Shown here in pieces: positions 44,929 to 54,077 of a stretch of DNA of 64,000 nt. The notes beneath the pieces were generated by a model, which made no database searches, had not been told where the DNA came from, and saw nothing but the letters and a program-made list of their open reading frames with translations. Within the stretch, counting starts at the first letter, position 1. The number at the start of each line of letters is the position of its first letter. Where the stretch lies: contig NZ_CP020083.1 in assembly GCF_003431825.1 (NCBI RefSeq), positions 1,299,001-1,363,000 on the forward strand. The letters are read 5' to 3'. Source of the DNA: Blastomonas fulva. Lineage in GTDB: Bacteria > Pseudomonadota > Alphaproteobacteria > Sphingomonadales > Sphingomonadaceae. The position numbers and the translations under genes were made by a program.

Positions 44929-45684
44929 GTGCACAACAGCCCTGCGCAGACCATCACCATCGATCCTGTATTCCGCGCCGAACAGCGCAGCGCGCTGCTG
45001 GTCGACTTCGACGGAACGCTGGTCGATATCCGCAGCACGCCCGATGCGGTCGAGGTCAGCCGCGCGGTGATCGATGCCATCGCCAGGGCCTCGCGGCGCC
45101 TCGGCGGGCGGGTCGCGATCGTCAGCGGCCGCTCGATCGCGCAGCTCGAGGCGCTGTGGCCCGGCGCGATGCCCGAGATGGTGATGGCGGGTAGCCACGG
45201 ACAGGAGCTCAAGGTCGAAGGCGCAGTACAGGGCCCGGTGCACACCGATCTGTTCGCGCAGATGGCCGAGGCCGCCAGCCGCCATTTCGGAAACGGCGCC
45301 GGGGTCGTGATCGAGGAAAAAACCTTCGGACTTGGCGTGCATTACCGCCAGAATCCGGCGCAGCGCGATGCGGTGCAGGCCTGGGTCACGGATCGGGCGC
45401 GCGAGCAAGGGCTGTTCATCCAGCAGGGCGACATGGTGTTCGAACTGCGACCGCGCGGCGCCGACAAGGGCGATGCGGTGCGCGCGATCATGGCGCTGGA
45501 CCGGTTCAGCGGAAGCCGCCCCGTCTATATCGGCGATGATCTGACCGACATTCCCGCGTTCCAGGCGGTGCAGGCGCTTGGCGGCCATGCGATCAGCGTG
45601 GGCGAGCGCACTGCCGCGCATTCCGACGAGCAGGTCGGCGATGTTGGTGCGGTGCTGCGGCGCATCGGGGAGATGGCGGCATGA
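44929..45684 (+). CDS. otsB: trehalose-6-phosphate phosphatase
   Basis: HAD-superfamily phosphatase that makes trehalose from its 6-phosphate. Motif I LLVDFDGTLVD is near residue 22, motif II is VSGRS and motif IV is YIGDDLTDIPAF. Length 251 from GTG 44929, ten bases after GGGAG. No ATG fits. The stop overlaps the GH15 start (ATGA). Confidence 0.9.
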   Translation: MHNSPAQTITIDPVFRAEQRSALLVDFDGTLVDIRSTPDAVEVSRAVIDAIARASRRLGGRVAIVSGRSIAQLEALWPGAMPEMVMAGSHGQELKVEGAVQGPVHTDLFAQMAEAASRHFGNGAGVVIEEKTFGLGVHYRQNPAQRDAVQAWVTDRAREQGLFIQQGDMVFELRPRGADKGDAVRAIMALDRFSGSRPVYIGDDLTDIPAFQAVQALGGHAISVGERTAAHSDEQVGDVGAVLRRIGEMAA

Positions 45685-47492
45685 GCACTGCCCCCGACAC
45701 TGCAGACGTCAAGAGCGACGCGATGAACCTGTGGCCGATCGGCAATTGCGAGATCGCAGCCCTGATCGATTCCAAGGCGTCGATCCGCTGGGGGTGCCTG
45801 CCGCGCTTCGATGGCGATCCGGTGTTCTGCTCGCTGCTCGAGCCCGAAAAGGACCACGGCTTTTGGGACGTGCTGCTCGAAGGCTGCACCCGGATCGAAC
45901 AGCATTATGTGCGCAACACGCCGGTGTTGGTCACGCGGATGAGCGCGGATTGCGGCAATGTCATCGAGATCGTCGATTTCATGCCGCGCTACCAGCGCCA
46001 TGGCCGGATGTTCCGCCCGGTGGCGATCGCGCGGATCATCCGCGTGATCAGCGGATCGCCGCGGATCGCGGTGCGGCTGCGTCCGGCGCACAGCTGGGGC
46101 GCCCAGACACCCGCGCAGACATCGGGGTCCAATCACATACGTTATATCCTCGATGACCATACCCAGCGACTGACCTGCAACGCCCCTTTGGGCTGGATCA
46201 GGAACGAGACGATGTTCCGGGTGGAAAGCGACCTGTATTTCTATTTCGGCCCTGATGAAGGGTTCGATGCCGATCTGCCCGCGACGCTTGAGGCGATGCT
46301 GGAGCAGACGGTGTCGACATGGCAGCACTGGGTGCGCGGGCTGCATCTGCCGCTGGAATGGCAGGATGCCGTGATACGCGCCGCGATCACGCTCAAATTG
46401 TGCCAGTATGAACAGACCGGCGCGATCGTCGCGGCGCTGACCACGTCGCTTCCCGAGCACGCCGATTCGGGGCGCAACTGGGACTATCGCTTCTGCTGGA
46501 TTCGCGATGCGTACTTCACCGTCCAAGCCCTGAACCGGCTGGGCGCGCTAGATGTGCTCGAATCCTATCTGCATTATCTGCGCAACATCGTCGATGCGGC
46601 GCGCGGCGGGCATATCCAGCCGCTCTACGGCATCGGTGGAGAGGCGCAGATCGAGGAACACATCATGCCCGCGCTGAAAGGCTATAAGGGGATGGGGCCG
46701 GTGCGCAGCGGCAACCAGGCCTATGAGCAGATCCAGCACGATGCCTATGGCCAGATCATCCTGTCGAGCGTGCAGGCGTTCTTCGACCAAAGACTGCTGC
46801 GCCGCGCGACGGTGCAGGATTTCGAGGCGCTCGAGGCGGTGGGCCACCGCGCCTTCGATGTCTTCGACACCCCCGATGCAGGCCTGTGGGAGCTGCGCAC
46901 CCGCAGCCACATCCATACCTATTCGGTGGCGATGTGCTGGGCGGCGTGCGACCGGCTGGCCAATGCCGCCAACGCCATCGGCCGCAGCGAGGCATCCAAA
47001 TTCTGGCAGGACCGCGCCGACCATATCCGCCAGCATATCGACGATCACGCCTGGAGCGAGGAGGGTGACCATTATTCGGCGGTGTTCGGCGAACGCACGC
47101 TCGACGCCAGCCTGCTGCAGTTGCTCGACCTCAAGTTCGTCCAGGCCGACGACCCGCGCTTCATCACCACGCTGGCGGCGATCGAGGCAGGGCTGCGGCG
47201 CGGCAGCCATATGCTGCGCTATGCCGAGGAAGACGATTTCGGCATGCCCGAAACCGCGTTCAACGTGTGCACCTTCTGGCTGATCGAGGCGCTGCACGCC
47301 ACCGGACGCGACGCCGATGCGCGCGTGCTGTTCGAGGAGATGCTCAGCCGCCGCACGCCTGCAGGGCTGTTGTCCGAAGACATCGACCCGCGCACCGGCG
47401 CCCTGTGGGGCAATTACCCGCAAACCTATTCGCTGGTTGGGCTGATCCAGTGCGCAGGCATGCTCTCACGGCCCTGGAGCGATGCACGATGA
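45681..47492 (+). CDS. glycoside hydrolase family 15 protein, possible trehalase
   Basis: A 603-residue GH15 protein with an N-terminal beta domain (NLWPIGNCEIAALIDSKA) and an (alpha/alpha)6 barrel from about residue 230. It includes GRNWDYRFCWIRDA and the closing GALWGNYPQTYSLVGLI. The family includes glucoamylases and, in mycobacteria, a trehalase. Its place between otsB and otsA with four-base overlaps at both ends points to trehalose or an alpha-glucan linked to it. No signal peptide, so cytoplasmic. Confidence 0.88.
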   Translation: MSTAPDTADVKSDAMNLWPIGNCEIAALIDSKASIRWGCLPRFDGDPVFCSLLEPEKDHGFWDVLLEGCTRIEQHYVRNTPVLVTRMSADCGNVIEIVDFMPRYQRHGRMFRPVAIARIIRVISGSPRIAVRLRPAHSWGAQTPAQTSGSNHIRYILDDHTQRLTCNAPLGWIRNETMFRVESDLYFYFGPDEGFDADLPATLEAMLEQTVSTWQHWVRGLHLPLEWQDAVIRAAITLKLCQYEQTGAIVAALTTSLPEHADSGRNWDYRFCWIRDAYFTVQALNRLGALDVLESYLHYLRNIVDAARGGHIQPLYGIGGEAQIEEHIMPALKGYKGMGPVRSGNQAYEQIQHDAYGQIILSSVQAFFDQRLLRRATVQDFEALEAVGHRAFDVFDTPDAGLWELRTRSHIHTYSVAMCWAACDRLANAANAIGRSEASKFWQDRADHIRQHIDDHAWSEEGDHYSAVFGERTLDASLLQLLDLKFVQADDPRFITTLAAIEAGLRRGSHMLRYAEEDDFGMPETAFNVCTFWLIEALHATGRDADARVLFEEMLSRRTPAGLLSEDIDPRTGALWGNYPQTYSLVGLIQCAGMLSRPWSDAR

Positions 47493-48907
47493 GCCGACTG
47501 ATTGCCATTTCCAACCGGGTGCAGGCAGCCCAGGCCGGAGAGAATTCGAACCGGGGTGGTCTGGCAGTCGCGCTTTCGGCAGCATTGCGGGCGAGCAACG
47601 GCATCTGGTTCGGCTGGTCGGGCGAGCAGACCGACGAGTTTTCCGGCCAGATCAGCTTTCGCCGGCAGGATGGCGTCGCGACAGCGACGATCGATCTGGA
47701 AGCGCAGGATATCGAGGAATATTACAACGGCTTTGCCAACCGCACGCTGTGGCCGCTGTTCCACTATCGGCTCGACCTCACCGAGATCGCGCGCGACTTT
47801 GCCGGGGGCTATGCCCGGGTCAATGCGCGCTTTGCCGATACCGTCGCTCCGCTGATCGAGCCCGACGACATGATCTGGGTTCACGATTATCACCTGATCC
47901 CGCTGGGCAAGGGCCTGCGCGACCGCGGGTTCGAGAACCGGCTCGGTTTCTTCCTCCACACCCCCTGGCCGCCCGCCAGCCTGATGGTGTCGCTTCCCAA
48001 CCATCGCGAGCTGGTCGCCAGCCTGCTCAGCCACGATGTCATCGGCTTTCACACCGACGAGTGGCGCGCCTCGTTCATCGACTATATCGTCACCCATCTC
48101 GACGCGCGGATCGAAGGCGAATTCGCGCATCATGACGGCCGGGTAACGCGGTTATTGGTGTGCCCGATCGGTCTGGACACCACCGAATTCACCAGCGCGC
48201 TGGGCACCGCCGCTGCGCTGAGCGCCGAAGAGCGGCTGATCACCAGCGCGGTGGGGCGCCAGGTCATCGTCGGGGTCGACCGGCTCGATTATTCCAAGGG
48301 GCTGCAGGAGCGGTTCCTTGCCTATGAGCAATTGCTCAATGTCCGTCCCGATCTGCGCGAAAAGGTGTTCATGCTGCAGATCGCGCCGCCCTCGCGGGGC
48401 GACGTCGCGAGCTATCAGCAGATCCGCGCCGATCTCAACAGCCTGTCGGGCGGGATCAACGGCGAGTTCGCCTCGATCGACTGGGTGCCGGTGCGCTATG
48501 TCAACAAGGGCTATGCGCGCGAGGAGCTGTTCGGCATCTACCGTGCCTCGCGGGTCGGGCTGGTCACCCCCTTGCGCGACGGGATGAACCTGGTCGCCAA
48601 GGAATATGTCGCGGCGCAGGACCCCGAGGACCCGGGCGTGCTCGTGCTGTCGCGCTTCGCCGGCGCCTCGGTACAGCTCGATGCAGCGCTGATCATCAAC
48701 CCGCACAGCAGCGAGGACATGGCCGATGCCATTTCGCGCGCGCTCGTGATGCCGCTCGAGGAGCGCAAGGAGCGGCACGCAGCCATGCTCACATCGGTGG
48801 TGAAGGAGGACGTACGCTGGTGGAGCGCCAAGTTCATCGCCGCGCTGGCGGAGCCCGAGCCGCAGGAAGATCGCCCCAAGCTGGCGCTGGCCTCGAGCAA
48901 GCCTTGA
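47489..48907 (+). CDS. otsA: alpha,alpha-trehalose-phosphate synthase
   Basis: GT20 enzyme that makes trehalose 6-phosphate from UDP-glucose and glucose 6-phosphate. It has N-terminal ISNRVQ, WVHDYHLIPLG near residue 130, GVDRLDYSKGLQERF near residue 260 and DGMNLVAKEY near residue 365. Length 472. ATG 47489 overlaps the GH15 stop. It converges on galE with a 15-base gap. Confidence 0.95.
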   Translation: MSRLIAISNRVQAAQAGENSNRGGLAVALSAALRASNGIWFGWSGEQTDEFSGQISFRRQDGVATATIDLEAQDIEEYYNGFANRTLWPLFHYRLDLTEIARDFAGGYARVNARFADTVAPLIEPDDMIWVHDYHLIPLGKGLRDRGFENRLGFFLHTPWPPASLMVSLPNHRELVASLLSHDVIGFHTDEWRASFIDYIVTHLDARIEGEFAHHDGRVTRLLVCPIGLDTTEFTSALGTAAALSAEERLITSAVGRQVIVGVDRLDYSKGLQERFLAYEQLLNVRPDLREKVFMLQIAPPSRGDVASYQQIRADLNSLSGGINGEFASIDWVPVRYVNKGYAREELFGIYRASRVGLVTPLRDGMNLVAKEYVAAQDPEDPGVLVLSRFAGASVQLDAALIINPHSSEDMADAISRALVMPLEERKERHAAMLTSVVKEDVRWWSAKFIAALAEPEPQEDRPKLALASSKP

Positions 48908-48922
48908 TGCAGAACCAGCGGG

Positions 48923-49945
48923 TCAGCGCGCCCGTTCGCTGAGCTGGCGTTCCCAGGCGAGGGCATGCGACACGATGGTGTCGAGATCATCGTGCTGCGG
49001 GGTCCAGCCGAAGCGTGCGCGGATTGCGCGGTTGTCGGCGGTGAGCGAGGCGGGGTCGCCCGCGCGGCGGCCCTGCAGCACGCGCTCGATCTGGCGGTTG
49101 GTCACCCGGTCGACCGCATCGAGAACCTCGAGCACAGAATAGCCATGGCCATAGCCGCAGTTGAGCATGTGCGAGCGCGCAGGCTCCTCGATCAGCGCCT
49201 CGAGCGCAAGCACATGTGCATGCGCCAGATCGCTGACATGGATATAGTCGCGCACCCCGGTACCGTCGGGGGTATCGAAATCGGTGCCGAACACGCCGAC
49301 ATTGTCGCGCTTGCCCAGCGCAGCTTCGACCGCGACCTTGATCAGGTGGGTCGCGCCTGCGGTCGACTGGCCGGTGCGCGCCTGCGGATCGGCGCCCGCG
49401 ACGTTGAAATAGCGCAATGCGCAGTAGTTGAAATCGTGCGCCGCCGCGCAATCGCGCAGCATCCACTCGGTCATCAGCTTGGATGTGCCATAGGGATTGA
49501 TCGGCACTTGCGGATCGGTCTCGGCGATCGGGCCGTCGCTGTCGGGCGTGCCATAGGTCGCCGCGGTGGACGAGAAGATGAAGTGCCGTACCCCGCCGGT
49601 GATCGCCGATTCGATCAGCGCGCGGCTCTTTACGGTGTTGTTGCTGTAATATTTGAGCGGATCGCTGACCGATTCGGGCACCACCACCGATCCTGCAAAA
49701 TGCAGGATCGCGCCCACCTTCTGCTCGGCGATGATCTTTGCCAGCAGCCCGCCATCGGCGATGTCGCCTTGGAAGAACGCGACACCTTCGGGCACCGCCC
49801 AGCGGAATCCGGTAACCAGATTGTCGATCACCGCGACCTTCCAGCCTGCGTCCAGAAGCGCGAGCACGGCATGGCTGCCTATATAGCCCGCGCCGCCGGT
49901 GACGAGGATGGTGTGCTGGCCCTTGAAGCTGTCGATCGCGCTCAT
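48923..49945 (-). CDS. galE: UDP-glucose 4-epimerase
   Basis: SDR-family epimerase interconverting UDP-glucose and UDP-galactose. NAD motif VTGGAGYIGSH is near residue 14, Ser in FSSTAATYG and the YxxxK pair in NPYGTSKLMTE. Length 340. ATG 49945 is chosen because GAGGAG lies seven bases upstream. It follows manB by 11 bases. Confidence 0.94.
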   Translation of the reverse strand: MSAIDSFKGQHTILVTGGAGYIGSHAVLALLDAGWKVAVIDNLVTGFRWAVPEGVAFFQGDIADGGLLAKIIAEQKVGAILHFAGSVVVPESVSDPLKYYSNNTVKSRALIESAITGGVRHFIFSSTAATYGTPDSDGPIAETDPQVPINPYGTSKLMTEWMLRDCAAAHDFNYCALRYFNVAGADPQARTGQSTAGATHLIKVAVEAALGKRDNVGVFGTDFDTPDGTGVRDYIHVSDLAHAHVLALEALIEEPARSHMLNCGYGHGYSVLEVLDAVDRVTNRQIERVLQGRRAGDPASLTADNRAIRARFGWTPQHDDLDTIVSHALAWERQLSERAR

Positions 49946-49956
49946 CGGCATGCTCC

Positions 49957-51342
49957 TCAGTGTCCGGCCTGCTCGCCCCGCTCCAGGCCGGAGGCGGCAA
50001 GCTGTTCGTCGATCTGCGCCATCAGCCGCTCGAGCCCGGCCTCGTCGCGCGCTTCGGCACGAGCGACCAGAACGTCCTGCGTGTTCGATGCGCGCAGCAG
50101 CCACCAGCCGTCTGCAGTGTTGACGCGGGCGCCATCGGTGGCGTTGACTGTCGCGCCGCTCGCCGAAAGCCGTTCGAGCACCTCGTCGATCACCGCGAAC
50201 TTGCGGCTCTCGTCGACCTGGAAGCGCATTTCAGGCGTGTTGATCATCGGCGCCATGTCACCCCGCATCTCGGTTACCGACTTGCCCAGTACGGTCTGCG
50301 CCTCGATCAGCCGGACCGCGGCATAAAGCGCGTCGTCATAGCCATAATAACGGTGCTTGAAGAACACATGGCCGCTCATCTCGCCCGCCAGCGGACAGCC
50401 GGTTTCCTTCATCTTGGACTTGATCAGGCTGTGCCCCGTCTTCCACATCAAAGGCACGCCGGCCAGCTCGCTCACCCGGTCGAACAGCGCCTGGCTGGCC
50501 TTCACATCGGCGATGATCGTGGCGCCGGGAAGGTCTTTCAGCACCACTTCGGCGTAGATGCTCAGGAGCTGATCGCCCCAGATCACGCGGCCTTGGCCGT
50601 CGATCGCGCCGATCCGGTCGCCATCGCCGTCGAAAGCCACTCCGAAATCGAGGTTCTTTTCCGCGACAAGCGCCTTCAGGTCAGCGAGATTCTTCTCTTC
50701 TGTGGGGTCAGGATGATGATTGGGAAAATTGCCATCTACTTGCGTGAACAGCGTGAAGTGTTCGCCCGGAAGCCGGCTGACCAATCTTTCGACCGCAGGG
50801 CCAGCCGCGCCGTTGCCGCAGTCCCAGCCAACCCGCGCCGCAGCGCCGCCGAAATCCTCGACCAGCCGGTCGACATAGCGGTCGAGAATGTCGATCTGCC
50901 GCGAGGTGCCCGTGCCCGCGTCCCAGTCGCCCGATGCCGCCATCTCACCCAGCTTGCGGATATCCGCGCCGAAGAACGGACGGCCCTGAAAGACCATCTT
51001 GAAGCCGTTGTAATTGGCGGGGTTATGGCTGCCGGTTATCTGAATGCCGCCATCCGCTTCTTCTAGCACCGCTTCGGCATAATACAGCATCGGGGTGGGG
51101 CCCATGCCGACGCTGATCGCGTCGATGCCGCTGTCGTTGAGGCCGCGGATCAGCGCGGCTTCGAGCATCGGCGAGCTCACCCGGCCGTCATAGCCGACGA
51201 CGACGCAACTGCCGCCGGCGCGCGCAATCAGCGTCGCAAAGCCGCGGCCGATGGCATAGGCGTCCGCATCGCTCAAAGTCTCGTCGATGATCCCCCGGAT
51301 ATCGTATTCGCGCAAGGTGGTGGGATCGAACTGATGGGTCAT
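49957..51342 (-). CDS. phosphomannomutase/phosphoglucomutase
   Basis: Alpha-D-phosphohexomutase of the ManB/AlgC type, interconverting hexose 6- and 1-phosphates for GDP-mannose or UDP-glucose. The phospho-Ser is in ITGSHNPANYNG near residue 103, the metal loop is FDGDGDRIGA and the sugar loop GEMSGHVFF. Length 461. Second to last gene of the leftward sugar-nucleotide group. Confidence 0.92.
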   Translation of the reverse strand: MTHQFDPTTLREYDIRGIIDETLSDADAYAIGRGFATLIARAGGSCVVVGYDGRVSSPMLEAALIRGLNDSGIDAISVGMGPTPMLYYAEAVLEEADGGIQITGSHNPANYNGFKMVFQGRPFFGADIRKLGEMAASGDWDAGTGTSRQIDILDRYVDRLVEDFGGAAARVGWDCGNGAAGPAVERLVSRLPGEHFTLFTQVDGNFPNHHPDPTEEKNLADLKALVAEKNLDFGVAFDGDGDRIGAIDGQGRVIWGDQLLSIYAEVVLKDLPGATIIADVKASQALFDRVSELAGVPLMWKTGHSLIKSKMKETGCPLAGEMSGHVFFKHRYYGYDDALYAAVRLIEAQTVLGKSVTEMRGDMAPMINTPEMRFQVDESRKFAVIDEVLERLSASGATVNATDGARVNTADGWWLLRASNTQDVLVARAEARDEAGLERLMAQIDEQLAASGLERGEQAGH

Positions 51343-51436
51343 GGGAAAAGGTCTTCCGGAAATGTCAGGCGTGTAGCCATAGGACGTCTTGGGGTGCGAA
51401 CCGTTGCTGCGGCACTACTGACAAATTGACGTGAAC

Positions 51437-52609
51437 TCAATTGGCTTGGTGGCGCTCGGGTGCCGCGAACCACCGGCTTATGGCCTGGGCGATGCGGGCG
51501 GAACTGTGGCCATCGCCAAACGGATTGTGCGCCTGCGCCATGGCGGCATAGGCGGCCGGGTCGTCGAGCAATTGCGTGGCCTGCGCAACGATGGTCGCGC
51601 GATCGGTGCCGACCAGTCTTGCGGTTCCCGCCGCCACGCCCTCGGGTCGCTCGGTGGTGTCGCGCATCACCAGCACCGGCTTGCCCAGAGCGGGCGCCTC
51701 TTCCTGCACCCCGCCGCTGTCGGTCAGCATCAGCTCGGCGATCTGCAGCAGCCGGGTGAAGTTGAGATAGTCGAGCGGCTCGAGCAAGGCGACATTGTCC
51801 AGCCCGCCCAGGATCGGCAGCATCGCCGCGCGCACCTGCGGGTTCAAATGCACCGGGAAGATGATCGCGACATCGTCGCGCGCGGCCAGATCGCGGATGG
51901 CATGCGCGATGTCATCCATCCCGCTGCCGAAATTCTCGCGCCGGTGGGTGGTCACGCCGATGATGCGCTTGCCCGCAAACCGCGCCTCAACCGGCGCGAT
52001 CACCGATGCCTGTGCGGGATCGTCGGCCAGCTTCGCGGTGACCCAGTGCAGCGCATCGATCACGGTGTTGCCGGTGACGAGGATCTTGTGGTCGGGCACC
52101 GCCTCGCGGCGTAGGGCGTTGGCGGCGGTCTCGGTCGGGGCGAAGTGCAGATCGGCAAAGCCGCCGATGATCTTGCGGTTCACCTCTTCGGGCCAGGGGT
52201 GATAGATGTTGCCCGAGCGCAGACCCGCCTCGACATGCGCGACAGGGAGCTTGCGGTAATAAGCGGCGAGCGCGCCGCACATCGCGGTCGCGGTGTCGCC
52301 CTGGACGATCACCATGTCGGGCTTTTCCGCGTCGAGCACCGCGCCGATGCCGGTGAGCAGCCGCGCGCTGATCTCGTCGAGGCTCTGCCCCGGCTGCATC
52401 AAGGCCAGGTCATGATCGGGCACAAGCCCGGCGATTTCGAGCACCTGGTCGAGCATCTCGCGGTGCTGGCCGGTGACCAGCACGACCGGCTCGAGCCCGT
52501 CAGCCTCGTTCAGCGCCGCGATCACCGGGAACAGCTTGATCGCTTCGGGACGGGTGCCGAAGATCACCATGATGCGTCGCGACCCGGTCTTGCCTTCTGT
52601 CATCTGCAT
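51437..52609 (-). CDS. wecB: UDP-N-acetylglucosamine 2-epimerase (non-hydrolysing)
   Basis: Makes UDP-ManNAc for surface polysaccharides. It has FGTRPEAIKLFPVI at the N-terminus, VQGDTATAMCGALAAYY, HVEAGLRSG and the C-terminal DSGGVQEEAPALGKPVL. Length 390. Start ATG 52609 or the ATG two codons later. It lies 21 bases after ugd. Confidence 0.94.
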   Translation of the reverse strand: MQMTEGKTGSRRIMVIFGTRPEAIKLFPVIAALNEADGLEPVVLVTGQHREMLDQVLEIAGLVPDHDLALMQPGQSLDEISARLLTGIGAVLDAEKPDMVIVQGDTATAMCGALAAYYRKLPVAHVEAGLRSGNIYHPWPEEVNRKIIGGFADLHFAPTETAANALRREAVPDHKILVTGNTVIDALHWVTAKLADDPAQASVIAPVEARFAGKRIIGVTTHRRENFGSGMDDIAHAIRDLAARDDVAIIFPVHLNPQVRAAMLPILGGLDNVALLEPLDYLNFTRLLQIAELMLTDSGGVQEEAPALGKPVLVMRDTTERPEGVAAGTARLVGTDRATIVAQATQLLDDPAAYAAMAQAHNPFGDGHSSARIAQAISRWFAAPERHQAN

Positions 52610-52630
52610 TGCCCCCCGTTGACCCGCAGC

Positions 52631-53932
52631 TCAGCGGCCGACACTGACATAGGTGAAGCCCGCCGCCTTCATCTGCTCGGGCTTGTAGATGTTGCGCAGG
52701 TCGACCAGCGTGGTGCCGCGCATCGTGCGGAGCACGCGCGGCAGATCGAGCGCGCGGAACACGTCCCATTCGGTGACGATCACCGCGCAATCGGCCTGGT
52801 CGAGCGCCTGATAGGTGCCCGCCGCCATCGTCACCCCCGGCATCAGCGCGGTGGCTGCCTCCATGCCCTCGGGGTCATAGGCGACAACCTCGGCACCGGC
52901 GTCGATCAGCCCCTGCGCGATCACGATCGCGGGCGCATCGCGCATGTCGTCGGTGTTGGGCTTGAAGGTGAGGCCGAGCAGAGCGATGCGCTTGCCTTCG
53001 ACATCGCCGCCCATCGCCGCGATCACCTTGCGCGCCATCGCGCGCTTGCGCAGGTCGTTGACCCGCACCACCGCCTCGACGATCTGCAGCGGTGCCTCAT
53101 GGTCCTGCGCGGTCTTCATCAGCGCAAGCGTATCCTTGGGGAAGCAGCTGCCGCCATAGCCCGGCCCTGCGTGCAGGAACTTCGACCCGATCCGGCCATC
53201 GAGCCCGATCCCGCGCGAGACGTCCTGTACATTGGCGCCCACCTTCTCGCAAAGATCGGCCATCTCGTTGATGAAGGTGATCTTGGTCGCAAGAAACGCG
53301 TTGGCGGCGTATTTGATCACTTCCGACGTGCGCCGCGAGACGAACAGCAAGGGCGATTCGTTGAGGAACAGAGGCTGGTAGATCTCGCGCATGTATTCGC
53401 GGGCCCATTCGACCTCGGTGCCCACCACGATGCGGTCGGGGCGCTTGAAATCGCCGATCGCAGCGCCCTCGCGCAGGAATTCGGGGTTGGAAACCACCTC
53501 GAAATCGGCATCGGGTGCGGTGTGGCGGATGATCTTCTCGACCTCGTCGCCGGTGCCCACCGGGACGGTCGACTTGGTGACGATGACGCAGCGTTTGCGG
53601 ATCGATTCGGCGATCTCGCGCGCGGCATCGCGGACATAGCTCAGGTCCGCAAAGCCATCGCCGCGGCGCGAGGGCGTGCCCACCGCGATGAACACCGCAT
53701 CGGCATCGGCGACGCTTGTCGGCAGATCGGTCGAGAACGACAGGTTGCCGGCGCGGACGTTCTTGTTGACCAGCCCTTCCAGCCCCGGCTCGTAGATCGG
53801 CATGACTCCGGCGAGCAGCGACTCGATCTTGGCGGGATCCTTGTCGACGCAGACCACATCATGGCCGAAATCGGCAAAGCATGCCCCCGATACCAGGCCG
53901 ACATAGCCCGAACCAATCATTGCAATCTTCAT
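52631..53932 (-). CDS. ugd: UDP-glucose 6-dehydrogenase
   Basis: Two-step oxidation of UDP-glucose to UDP-glucuronate. The Rossmann motif IGSGYVGLVSG is at residues 6-16 and the catalytic Cys is in GPGYGGSCFPKDT near residue 260. Length 433. First gene of the ugd-wecB-manB-galE group, which supplies precursors for an exopolysaccharide or glycolipids. No glycosyltransferases are in the window. 53933-54077 shows no gene. Confidence 0.95.
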   Translation of the reverse strand: MKIAMIGSGYVGLVSGACFADFGHDVVCVDKDPAKIESLLAGVMPIYEPGLEGLVNKNVRAGNLSFSTDLPTSVADADAVFIAVGTPSRRGDGFADLSYVRDAAREIAESIRKRCVIVTKSTVPVGTGDEVEKIIRHTAPDADFEVVSNPEFLREGAAIGDFKRPDRIVVGTEVEWAREYMREIYQPLFLNESPLLFVSRRTSEVIKYAANAFLATKITFINEMADLCEKVGANVQDVSRGIGLDGRIGSKFLHAGPGYGGSCFPKDTLALMKTAQDHEAPLQIVEAVVRVNDLRKRAMARKVIAAMGGDVEGKRIALLGLTFKPNTDDMRDAPAIVIAQGLIDAGAEVVAYDPEGMEAATALMPGVTMAAGTYQALDQADCAVIVTEWDVFRALDLPRVLRTMRGTTLVDLRNIYKPEQMKAAGFTYVSVGR

Positions 53933-54077
53933 GTCAGGATAAGCTCCAGAGCGTCTTTGCCCCGTCTAGTTGCCGCCAGTGAGGGCGTCAAATGTTCAAC
54001 TGGCGGGCGATTGACCGCGCCTGATAGCGGCAGAATGTTGCAATGATCTGAACGGCGCGGCTGTGTATGCCAGGGGG

